Shown: piece after piece, positions 1 through 5,593 of the stretch
Layout: each line of letters starts with the position of its first letter
Position numbering within the stretch: the first letter of the stretch is position 1
NCBI GenBank assembly: GCA_015521945.1
Contig: WANG01000082.1
Span: 1 to 5,596, forward strand
Source of the DNA: Candidatus Hydrothermarchaeota archaeon
GTDB lineage: Archaea > Hydrothermarchaeota > Hydrothermarchaeia > Hydrothermarchaeales > BMS3B
Reading direction: 5' to 3'
Length of the DNA: 5,596 bases
The notes under the pieces: model-generated
The model's database searches: none
What the model was told of the DNA's origin: nothing
What the model saw: the letters and a program-made list of their open reading frames with translations, nothing else
Position numbers and translations under genes: made by a program

Positions 1-10
1 GGCAGGTAAA

Positions 11-19
11 GTTTTTATT
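11..19 (+). promoter_or_regulatory. Possible TATA box for the first two-gene unit
   Basis: A T-rich run (GTTTTTATT) interrupts otherwise GC-rich sequence. Its centre lies about 28 bp before the ATG at 43. An archaeal TATA box sits about 26 bp before the transcription start, so the message would begin at or a few bases before that ATG, giving a leaderless or very short-leader mRNA. The window begins too close upstream to judge a BRE element. Confidence 0.4.
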
Positions 20-42
20 CTCCGCATCCCAAGGGGGTGCAC

Positions 43-579
43 ATGCAGAGGAAGGAGTTCATAGACAGCTTCGCCGCCAGCGAGGAGGAGCACCACCGGC
101 GTGCCGAGAGGATGAGCGGCGGGCTTGTCAGGTACGAGATTCTCAAGGACGTGCCCTTCAGGCGCGGCGGCAGGGAGGTGGTGCTGGAGTTCTGCGAGGT
201 TTGCAGGCATCCCAGGGGCACGACCTACACCGTGTGTGAGATACACCCGAGCTTTGAGGGTGTTGAGGTGGGAGCCATGCTGGTGGAAGCCAGGGAGAGG
301 GCTGAGCTCATCTCCGACAGGGACTCCCAGGTGATGGTGAACGTGGTCATCCCTCCAGAGCCCGAGATGATATTTCAGCTCGCCGAGCACGTGGACGTGA
401 TGCTCGCCCTGGGCAACTTTGCGGTAACCCTCTACGAGAAGAGCAGCGGCAAGAAGAACATGCTCATAGTTGACCCCGACTTCCTGGAGGAGCTGCGCTC
501 CGACCCGAGCTACGAGGGCAAGAGCAACTCCGAGCTCTTCGCCTCCTACCTGCTTACCTGCGTGGAGATGCTATGCTGA
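43..579 (+). CDS. Unrecognised 178-aa protein with possible Cys3His metal site
   Basis: I do not recognise this family. The ATG at 43 is chosen over the in-frame GTG at 37, because that GTG lies inside GGGGGTG (33-39), which resembles a Shine-Dalgarno motif; the TATA-like run also fits a start near 43. Seen in the protein: a charged, probably helical N-terminus (residues 1-25, with an EEEHHRR stretch), then Cys51-x2-Cys54-x10-Cys65-x2-His68, spaced like a small zinc or metal site. A mixed alpha/beta middle follows, and Cys residues recur near the C-terminus (LLTCVEMLC). There is no signal peptide or membrane segment, so it is probably cytosolic. Its last 7 bases overlap the start of the HemA-like gene, implying co-transcription, translational coupling and perhaps a shared job. 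The metal site is inferred from spacing only. Codon use (AGG Arg, GAG Glu) matches the neighbours, so the frame is convincingly coding. Confidence 0.85.
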   Translation: MQRKEFIDSFAASEEEHHRRAERMSGGLVRYEILKDVPFRRGGREVVLEFCEVCRHPRGTTYTVCEIHPSFEGVEVGAMLVEARERAELISDRDSQVMVNVVIPPEPEMIFQLAEHVDVMLALGNFAVTLYEKSSGKKNMLIVDPDFLEELRSDPSYEGKSNSELFASYLLTCVEMLC

Positions 580-1457
580 GCTGCCTCGCCCTTCACCACC
601 TGCGGCTGGGGTATGGGGAGTTTTCAAGGCTTAGGTACGGGGATGAGGGAGAGTTCTACGCCCGCTTCCCCGGGGCGGTGCTGCTCCAGACCGGCACCAG
701 GGTGGAGGTGTACACCCTAAGGGAGCCGGAGGAGGTGCTCGCGGAGCTCTCCAGGAGGAGCGGGGTGGAGCAGGGTAGGCTGGAGGAGTGCTTCAGGCGC
801 TTCAGCGGCGGTGAGGCGGCGGAGCACCTGCTGAGGATGGCATGCATGCTGGAGTCAAAGGTGATGGGGGAGAGCTACATACTGTGGCAGGTTGAGGCGG
901 CGGCGGAGCACGCCACGGGTCTGCTGGGGGAGCTGTTCACGCGGGCGGTCTCCGCGGGAAGGGAGGCAGAAGCTTTGCTCGCCACCCGCCTGCACTTAGA
1001 GGTGCACGGTAGGCTGAGGGAGATGGGAGAGTGGAGGAGGGTGACCCTCTACGGAGCCGGAAGAACGGGCAGGGAGCTGGCGCGCATCCTCGCCTCGGAG
1101 GGTTCCAAGGTTACTGTGGCGCACAGGTGCAGGGACATCGCCGAAAGGTGCGCCTCCGAGGTGGGCGGCAGCAGCACCACCAGGGTTGCGGAGGCGTGCA
1201 GGCAGGCGGAGCTCCTCATCTGCGCCACCCTGGCGTCTCACGTCCGGCTCAAGCCCGAGATGGTGGGAGAAGATAGCACAGTGGTGGACCTCTCGCCCTT
1301 CGCCAACGTGTCCCCGGAGGTTGGAAAGGTGGCGAGGGTGCTGGACTTCAGGGCGGAGATGGAGAGGCGCATGCAGGAGATGCGGGCTCTCAGGGGCAGG
1401 CTTGAGGAGCTGGTGAGGCGGGAGCTTGAGGCTCTGCCCCCAGAGCTCAGGGAGTGA
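573..1457 (+). CDS. Glutamyl-tRNA reductase-like protein lacking catalytic Cys
   Basis: This resembles glutamyl-tRNA reductase (HemA), the NADPH enzyme that converts Glu-tRNA to glutamate-1-semialdehyde for tetrapyrroles. Seen in order: an N-terminal catalytic-type domain with LLQTGTRVEVY at 37-47; a block from about 82 to 110 matching the family's HLF...S..GE..I..QV pattern (His85, Ser95, Gly99-Glu100, Gln106); a Rossmann domain with GAGRTG at 161-166; and a charged helix at about 255-294. Two departures stand out. The family's TCNR motif is TGTR here (Gly41 at the nucleophile position, codon GGC at 693-695; Thr42 for Asn), so the usual thioester chemistry cannot occur. At 294 aa it is about 100 shorter than archaeal HemA (about 400), and the C-terminal dimerisation domain is absent. 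The ATG at 573 puts the first strand where the family begins and overlaps the upstream gene. The intact frame suggests a working paralog with another role. The true HemA, if present, is elsewhere. Family assignment is firm; function is unknown. Confidence 0.85.
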   Translation: MLSCLALHHLRLGYGEFSRLRYGDEGEFYARFPGAVLLQTGTRVEVYTLREPEEVLAELSRRSGVEQGRLEECFRRFSGGEAAEHLLRMACMLESKVMGESYILWQVEAAAEHATGLLGELFTRAVSAGREAEALLATRLHLEVHGRLREMGEWRRVTLYGAGRTGRELARILASEGSKVTVAHRCRDIAERCASEVGGSSTTRVAEACRQAELLICATLASHVRLKPEMVGEDSTVVDLSPFANVSPEVGKVARVLDFRAEMERRMQEMRALRGRLEELVRRELEALPPELRE

Positions 1458-1935
1458 GCCTCTCCACGAGGTAGTAGTTAACGCTGCCGTCCGAGTCCAC
1501 AACGCCCAGCAGGAGCTTCTTTCGCACCCCGTGGGCGAGCCTAACCGCCCCGGCGAGCTCGCAGATGTCAACCCTGAAGCCCTCGTCCACCGCCTTTACC
1601 AAGTACTTGGAGTGGTCCCTGCGGTAGGTGCCCCTCTCGTACACCCGGAAGCTCGCACCGTACTTGAAGCCGCTCCTTACCACGTACCCCCGCTCCCTCA
1701 GGTCCCTGTAAACCATGTACTCCGGAAGCCGCATCCTCTCCATGAGCTCCGCAGCCTCCACCTCCCTCCCCTCCTCATCAACCACCCTGAGGGTGCCCTT
1801 CTCCACCAGGTAGCACGCCTCGGGGAGGCTCAGCCACACCCTGCCAGAGTGCTGCATACCAAAGCCCCTCTCCACCAGTTTGCCAGCCTTTGAGGCATCA
1901 ACCGCCACGTGCTCCCCTGCAAGGTAGCCCTTCAT
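1447..1935 (-). CDS. endA: tRNA-splicing endonuclease (tRNA-intron lyase), homotetrameric type
   Basis: EndA cuts introns out of precursor tRNAs (and some rRNAs) at bulge-helix-bulge sites, leaving 2',3'-cyclic phosphate ends. The protein has 162 aa. The N-terminal domain (about 1-65) includes the EACYLVEKG segment. The C-terminal nuclease domain carries the family signature YRDLRERGYVVRSGFKYG at 76-93. The catalytic triad is visible: Tyr99 in FRVY, His108 in DHSKYLV and Lys139 in VRKKLLLGVVD, with spacing like the Methanocaldococcus enzyme. The single-domain length fits the alpha4 class rather than the double-length alpha2 class. The frame stays open upstream to 2154, but the ATG at 1935 starts directly at the conserved N-terminus and lies about 24 bp from a TATA-like box, suggesting a leaderless mRNA. 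The 3' end overlaps the HemA-like gene by 11 bp, tail to tail. Confidence 0.95.
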   Translation of the reverse strand: MKGYLAGEHVAVDASKAGKLVERGFGMQHSGRVWLSLPEACYLVEKGTLRVVDEEGREVEAAELMERMRLPEYMVYRDLRERGYVVRSGFKYGASFRVYERGTYRRDHSKYLVKAVDEGFRVDICELAGAVRLAHGVRKKLLLGVVDSDGSVNYYLVERLTP

Positions 1936-1953
1936 GTGCCTATATCCTCGGGG

Positions 1954-1964
1954 AAAATATTTAA
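1954..1964. promoter_or_regulatory. Palindromic TATA-like box between divergent endA and aMBF1 genes
   Basis: AAAATATTTAA is the only strongly AT-rich word in the gap between the two divergent starts, and its core AAATATTT (1955-1962) is a perfect palindrome. Read on the minus strand it lies about 24 bp before the endA ATG, predicting leaderless endA transcription. Read on the plus strand it is preceded by a purine run GGGGAAAA, reminiscent of a BRE, and predicts a start near 1985-1988 with a leader of about 28 nt for aMBF1. Whether one box serves both directions is inference. Confidence 0.55.
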
Positions 1965-2014
1965 GGATACTCCAGCAGAGTAGTTCAACGTGAATTTTCA
2001 GGGATGGCGTTGGC

Positions 2015-2470
2015 ATGGAGTGCGAGGTCTGCGGTGGCAGAATCTCTGGCAAGCCGCACATGGTGATGATAGAGGGCGGAAGGGTCAGGACCTGCAGCAG
2101 GTGCGCACGCTTCGGCACCGAGGTTAAGCACGAGCCCAGGCAGGTGCTGCACAAGAAGCGGCGCGCGCCGAGGCAGGAGCCCGAGCTTGAGCCCGTGGAC
2201 GACTACAGCGAGAGGATACGCAGGGCGAGGGAGGCGAAGGGGCTGAGCCAGGAGGAGCTCGCAAGGATGGTGCAGGAGAAGGAGTCGGTTATCGCCCGGC
2301 TTGAGGCGGGCAGGATGAAGCCCGATCTGAGCACCGCGAGGAAGCTTGAGAAGGCGCTTGATATTGAGCTCATGGTGGAGGTGGAGGGCGTGGACTGGAG
2401 CGGCTCGGGCGAGCACGGCGGCGGAGAGCTCACCATAGGGGACATCATAAAGATAAAGAAGCGCAGGTGA
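2015..2470 (+). CDS. mbf1: Archaeal multiprotein bridging factor (zinc ribbon plus HTH)
   Basis: This is aMBF1, the archaeal counterpart of eukaryotic MBF1. In eukaryotes MBF1 is a transcription coactivator; the archaeal form has been linked to translation and ribosomes, so its exact role here is open. The protein has 151 aa. An N-terminal zinc ribbon uses Cys3-x2-Cys6 and Cys27-x2-Cys30. A basic, Pro/Glu-rich linker spans about 38-62. A Cro/cI-type helix-turn-helix runs from about 64 to 120, with the characteristic GLSQEELARMVQEKESVIARLE stretch split at 76-97 and the LEKALDI tail. The C-terminus ends in the family's TIGDIIKIKKRR tail. The ATG at 2015 begins right at the zinc ribbon; no strong Shine-Dalgarno is visible. 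Its TGA shares a base with the ATG of the PurP-like gene (TGATG), so the genes are probably co-transcribed and coupled. Confidence 0.95.
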   Translation: MECEVCGGRISGKPHMVMIEGGRVRTCSRCARFGTEVKHEPRQVLHKKRRAPRQEPELEPVDDYSERIRRAREAKGLSQEELARMVQEKESVIARLEAGRMKPDLSTARKLEKALDIELMVEVEGVDWSGSGEHGGGELTIGDIIKIKKRR

Positions 2471-3603
2471 TGCGGTTGAGGGACAGGGTGCAGAAGGTGG
2501 TGGAGGAGTACGGCGAGGAGGTGAGCATAGGCATCTTCGGCTCCCACTCCGCAAAGGAGATAGGAGCGGCAGCCAAAGCCGCGGGGTTCAGAACGGTGGT
2601 GGTGGCTCAGAGGGGCAGGGACGCCCTCTACACCAGGTACAACCGGCACCTGTACGATGAGGTGGTGCTGGTGGAGCGCTTCAGGGACATGCTCAAGGAG
2701 GAGGTGCAGGAGCGCCTGCGGGAGCTGAACACCGTCTTCATCCCCAACCGCTCCTTTGCGGTTTACGTGGGGTACGATGGCATAGAGAGGGAGTTTGAGG
2801 TGCCCATCTACGGAAGCAGGTTCATGCTCCGCGCCGAGGAGCGGGAGCATGAGCGGGGGCAGTACTACCTGCTTGAGAGGGCGGGAATAAGAACCCCTAA
2901 GAGCTTTGAGAGCCCCGAGGAGATAGACAGGCTGTGCATAGTAAAGGTGCAGCAGGCTGCCAACCCCTTAGAGAGGGCGTACTTCTATGCCTCCTCCCCG
3001 GAGGATTACCACGCCCAGGCGCAGGAGCTGCTGAGGAGGGGTGTCATAAGCGAGGAGGGGCTGAGGAGGGCGAGGATTGAGGAGTACGTGCTTGGAGCGA
3101 GGTTCAACGCCAACTTCCACGCCTACGCCCTGAAGGACGTCTTCGGGGACTTTGACTTCGTGGGATTCTCGGACAGGCGGCAGGTCAACCTGCAGGGGTT
3201 CCTCAACCTCCCGGCGAGGGACCAGCTCAAGATTGAGGTGCCCGTGACAAACGAGGAGATAGGGCACATGGGGGTCACCATGAGGGAGAGCAAGCAGCAG
3301 GTGGTTTACGAGTACGCCGAGAGGTTCCTGAGGGTCGCGGAGCGGGAGTATCCTCCGGGAATGATAGGCGCCTTCTCACTGCAGGGTGCGGTGGGGTACT
3401 CCCGGGACACCGGAAGGCTGGAGTTCTTCGTGTTTGACCTCTCCCCCAGGGTGCCGGGAGACCCGGCGATAGGTCCAACCTCGCCGGAGATGAGGAACCT
3501 GAGCATAAAGCACGGCAGGAGGATTGAGGACCCCCTTGACCTGGCCATGATGGAGATCAGGGAGGCTGCCGAGCTCGGCAGGCTTAAGGAGATAGTAACG
3601 TAG
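2470..3603 (+). CDS. Divergent PurP paralog with altered ATP site
   Basis: The protein aligns over its full length with the PurP encoded just downstream and belongs to the formate-phosphoribosylaminoimidazolecarboxamide ligase family. Kept: GSHS at 24-27 (His26), Ser95 in IPNRSF (family VPHGS), Lys159 in VKV, EEY at 204-206 and PPGMIGAF near 295-302. Changed: the Gly-rich ATP loop GARGGRGYF of PurP is replaced by AANPLERAYF (about 163-172); the FEISAR...GTN metal-site region becomes FDLSPRV..GDPA (322-333). AICAR-like binding may remain, but ATP use is doubtful or different. At 377 aa it is slightly longer than PurP. The start is uncertain: ATG 2470 is preferred; GTG 2467 and TTG 2476 are in frame, and TTG 2476 sits 5 nt after GGTGA, the same spacing seen before the next gene. 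Possible roles are a regulatory or partner subunit, or a separate ligase. Confidence 0.88.
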   Translation: MRLRDRVQKVVEEYGEEVSIGIFGSHSAKEIGAAAKAAGFRTVVVAQRGRDALYTRYNRHLYDEVVLVERFRDMLKEEVQERLRELNTVFIPNRSFAVYVGYDGIEREFEVPIYGSRFMLRAEEREHERGQYYLLERAGIRTPKSFESPEEIDRLCIVKVQQAANPLERAYFYASSPEDYHAQAQELLRRGVISEEGLRRARIEEYVLGARFNANFHAYALKDVFGDFDFVGFSDRRQVNLQGFLNLPARDQLKIEVPVTNEEIGHMGVTMRESKQQVVYEYAERFLRVAEREYPPGMIGAFSLQGAVGYSRDTGRLEFFVFDLSPRVPGDPAIGPTSPEMRNLSIKHGRRIEDPLDLAMMEIREAAELGRLKEIVT

Positions 3604-3607
3604 GTGA
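3603..3607 (+). promoter_or_regulatory. Shine-Dalgarno motif that fixes the PurP start
   Basis: GGTGA lies 5 nt before the ATG at 3613 and complements the 3' end of archaeal 16S rRNA. The in-frame GTG at 3604 is part of this motif, so it is better read as the ribosome site than as the start codon. Starting at 3613 gives a 361-aa protein whose His27 and Ser94 fall on the numbering used for the Methanocaldococcus enzyme. Confidence 0.7.
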
Positions 3608-3612
3608 AGCAG

Positions 3613-4698
3613 ATGCTGGAGCGAGATGAGGTTCTGGAGATATACCGCGGCTACGACCGCCGCGCGATAACGGTGGTGACGCTTGGAAGCCACTCGGCGC
3701 TGCAGATACTCAAGGGCGCGCAGGACGAGGGCTTCGCAACGGCGGTGATATGCAAGAAGGACAGGACAGAGCTTTACAGGCGCTTCGGCGTGGCTGACAG
3801 GATAATACCCGTGGAGAGCTACTCCGAGATACTGTCGGCGAGGCTCCTGACCAGGCTGCAGCGCATGAACGCGGTTCTTGTGCCCCACGGCTCCCTTATC
3901 GCCTACGTGGGCATCAGGGGCATAGAGGAGAAGCTGAGGCTGCCAATGATAGGCAACCGGGGCATAATGCGCTGGGAGGCTGACAGGAGGCTGGAGAGGC
4001 AGTGGCTCACCGAGGCGGGGATAAAGATGCCCAAGGAGACCAGCAACCCCGAGGAGATAGACTGCCTGAGCCTGGTCAAGTTCCCGGGGGCGAGGGGCGG
4101 CAGGGGCTACTTCATGGTCAACAGCTACCAGGACTTCAAGAGGAAGGCGGAGAGGCTGATAAAGAAGGGGTGGATTACCGAGGACGACCTGAAGAAGGTG
4201 ACCATCCAGGAGTACATCCCGGGGGTGAACATGTACATGTCCTACTTCTACTCACCCCTGAAGGAGGAGGTGGAGTTCTTCGGCATTGACCGCAGGTACG
4301 AGGCGAACATTGACGGGCTCACCAGAATACCTGCCATTGACCAGACGGAGGCGTACATTGAGCCCAGCTACGTGGTGGTGGGCAACGCTCCAGTGGTTAT
4401 AAGGGAGTCCCTACTGCCGAGGGCGCTGGAGATGGGGGATGCGGTGGTGGAGGTGTCCAAGAGAATCGCCCCCCCGGGAATGCTGGGACCCTTCTGCTTG
4501 GAAACCATGGTGACCCACAACTTGGAGTTCATAGCCTTTGAGATATCGGCGAGAATCGTGGCTGGAACCAACCCCTTCATCGCGGGCTCCCCCTACAGCT
4601 ACATAATGTACGGGGACAACATGAGCATGGGGCGGAGAATCGCCAGAGAGCTGAAGCTGGCGATTGAGCAGGACAAGGATGAGCTGCTGCTGACCTGA
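3613..4698 (+). CDS. purP: FAICAR synthetase, formate- and ATP-dependent (PurP)
   Basis: PurP catalyses the penultimate step of archaeal purine synthesis: AICAR + formate + ATP gives FAICAR + ADP + phosphate, replacing the folate-dependent PurH transformylase. It is a cytosolic ATP-grasp enzyme. The 361-aa protein has all hallmarks: LGSHSALQILKGA at 24-36 with His27, VPHGS at 90-94 with Ser94 (both bind AICAR in the Methanocaldococcus structure), VKFPGARGGRGYF at 155-167 (ATP loop), IQEY at 198-201, DRRYEANIDG at 226-235, VVIRESLLP at 261-269, PPGMLGPF at 287-294, and FEISAR...GTN at 309-320 (metal-site region). The start at 3613 is supported by a well-spaced GGTGA. It follows its divergent paralog by 9 nt and precedes the TatC-like gene by 1 nt, so all are probably one transcript with aMBF1. 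Confidence 0.96.
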   Translation: MLERDEVLEIYRGYDRRAITVVTLGSHSALQILKGAQDEGFATAVICKKDRTELYRRFGVADRIIPVESYSEILSARLLTRLQRMNAVLVPHGSLIAYVGIRGIEEKLRLPMIGNRGIMRWEADRRLERQWLTEAGIKMPKETSNPEEIDCLSLVKFPGARGGRGYFMVNSYQDFKRKAERLIKKGWITEDDLKKVTIQEYIPGVNMYMSYFYSPLKEEVEFFGIDRRYEANIDGLTRIPAIDQTEAYIEPSYVVVGNAPVVIRESLLPRALEMGDAVVEVSKRIAPPGMLGPFCLETMVTHNLEFIAFEISARIVAGTNPFIAGSPYSYIMYGDNMSMGRRIARELKLAIEQDKDELLLT

Positions 4699-4699
4699 A

Positions 4700-5389
4700 A
4701 TGCTGTACCGCTGGCTTGCCCTGCTGCGAAGGCACCTGTACCTCCTGGTTGCAGCGGGGATGGCGCTCTTCTTCATCTTCTACTACCTTGCGGGCGTGAT
4801 AGTGGCGGAAATCAGGAGCAGCCTGCTGCCCGCGGAGGCGAAGCTCATAGCCACGGGGCTGATGGAGTACGTGGTGCTCAAGCTCCAGATTGCGGCGCTG
4901 CTCACCGGGGTGGCGCTTGTGGTGCTGGCGGCGGTGCTGGTGGCCCTGAGGGCGCACTACGTCCCCAGAGCCTCCTCCCTGGTCTGGCTCTCAGCCAGCG
5001 GTGCGATGCTGCTGGTGGGCTTCGTGCTCACCTACAGGGTGCTTCTGCCCCAGACGGTCAAGGTGCTCACCCTGCTCACCACCAGGGCGGGGGTGATGGC
5101 GTACTACACCGTGGGGCAGTTCGTAATGTTCGTGTTTGTAACGGCGCTGCTCTTCACGCTGTGCTTCCTCCTGCCGGTGCTGATAGCCTGGCTTGCGCTC
5201 CAGGGTGTGGTGGGGGTTGACACCCTGAAGAGGAGGCGGAGGCACTTCTACCTGGCAACGGTCACGGTAACCGCGATAATAACGGCAGACCCCACACCCG
5301 TGAGCCAGCTCATGCTCTCAGCTCCCCTGATAATCCTGTACGAGCTCACGATACTGCTGGTTTCCCTGGTGATGAGGCTCAGGGGATGA
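4700..5389 (+). CDS. TatC-like six-helix membrane protein, divergent
   Basis: TatC is the receptor subunit of the twin-arginine translocase, which exports folded proteins across the cytoplasmic membrane. This 229-aa protein has six predicted helices (about 13-36, 61-82, 93-115, 139-170, 183-197, 204-225). Its best family match is the C-terminal half: FCFLLPV-like segment at 152-160, a basic loop LKRRRRHF at 176-183, then ITADPTPVSQLMLSAPLIILYEL (split at 193-216), corresponding to TatC's TPPDxxSQ...P...YE block. The N-terminal LALLRRHL resembles the family's IELRKRL but lacks the Glu. Nor do I see the Glu that follows helix 2 (E. coli E103, signal-peptide binding) or the FExP Glu (E. coli E170; Leu here). 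It may be a paralog with changed substrates, or a very divergent sole TatC. No tatA is in view. It starts 1 nt after purP stops, with no clear Shine-Dalgarno, suggesting coupling. Confidence 0.78.
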   Translation: MLYRWLALLRRHLYLLVAAGMALFFIFYYLAGVIVAEIRSSLLPAEAKLIATGLMEYVVLKLQIAALLTGVALVVLAAVLVALRAHYVPRASSLVWLSASGAMLLVGFVLTYRVLLPQTVKVLTLLTTRAGVMAYYTVGQFVMFVFVTALLFTLCFLLPVLIAWLALQGVVGVDTLKRRRRHFYLATVTVTAIITADPTPVSQLMLSAPLIILYELTILLVSLVMRLRG

Positions 5390-5525
5390 GTCTCCAGTTG
5401 CCCTCCTGCAGAGACTTCTGGAGCTTCTTGAGCTTGGCAGAATCCAGATTATACTTTTTCATTAATTGCTCTTCTGACTTAACCAGTATGCTTATCAGCT
5501 CATCCACACGAAATCTCAGCTTCAT
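5379..5525 (-). CDS. Small basic 48-aa ORF, unrecognised
   Basis: An ATG at 5525 opens a 48-aa frame ending in TGA at 5379-5381. The sequence begins MKLRFRVDELISILVK and ends LQEGNWRLIP. It is rich in Lys/Leu/Glu, has no Cys, and looks like two amphipathic helices (about 6-24 and 29-42) with no membrane segment. I do not recognise a family. It overlaps the TatC-like gene tail to tail by 11 bp. Its base composition is much more AT-rich than everything upstream, and it uses AGA, TTA and AAA codons that are scarce in its neighbours. AGTGAT immediately before the ATG is Shine-Dalgarno-like but has no spacing. The frame stays open upstream to a TAA at 5568-5570, and an in-frame TTG could extend it by about 11 residues. 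It could be a real small gene, a transferred fragment or chance. The protein-like composition of this strand favours it over the opposite reading. Confidence 0.5.
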   Translation of the reverse strand: MKLRFRVDELISILVKSEEQLMKKYNLDSAKLKKLQKSLQEGNWRLIP

Positions 5526-5571
5526 ATCACTGAAAAATGATGAGTATAACCACTGCAAAATTTGCTGTTAA

Positions 5572-5593
5572 GCCACAGGTGCGGCACCACGGC
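5572..5593. repeat. Short GC-rich hairpin at the window edge
   Basis: GGTGC (5578-5582), a one-base centre and GCACC (5584-5588) form a perfect small inverted repeat, flanked by GCC (5572-5574) and GGC (5591-5593), which could pair across imperfect spacers. It is a return to GC-rich sequence after the AT-rich stretch at about 5430-5570. It may be part of an element continuing beyond the window; the role is unknown and the one-base loop makes an RNA hairpin weak. Between 5526 and 5571 I see only AT-rich sequence with possible minus-strand TATA-like words (TTATAC around 5545-5550, AAATTTT around 5556-5562). Confidence 0.25.

Noticed and set aside
1426..1893. Plus-strand frame that might restore the missing HemA C-terminus by frameshift
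   Set aside because: It is the antisense shadow of endA, with no resemblance to the HemA dimerisation domain, so the HemA-like protein genuinely ends at 1457.
1936..2154. Upstream extension of the endA frame by 73 residues
   Set aside because: The extension is antisense to the aMBF1 zinc ribbon, crosses the TATA-like box, and has no EndA-like sequence; the family N-terminus begins at the ATG at 1935.
3604..3612. GTG at 3604 as the PurP start codon
   Set aside because: It lies inside the GGTGA ribosome site for ATG 3613, and the later start matches the family's length and residue numbering.
3376..3888. Long minus-strand reading frame (170 aa) opposite the two PurP genes
   Set aside because: His/Arg/Leu/Pro-rich shadow of well-supported genes on the other strand; long antisense frames are expected at this GC content.
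5386..5571. Plus-strand 61-aa reading frame starting in the TatC-like stop region
   Set aside because: Ser/Phe/Cys-rich composition is typical of an antisense shadow, and the minus strand of the same bases gives a more protein-like peptide.
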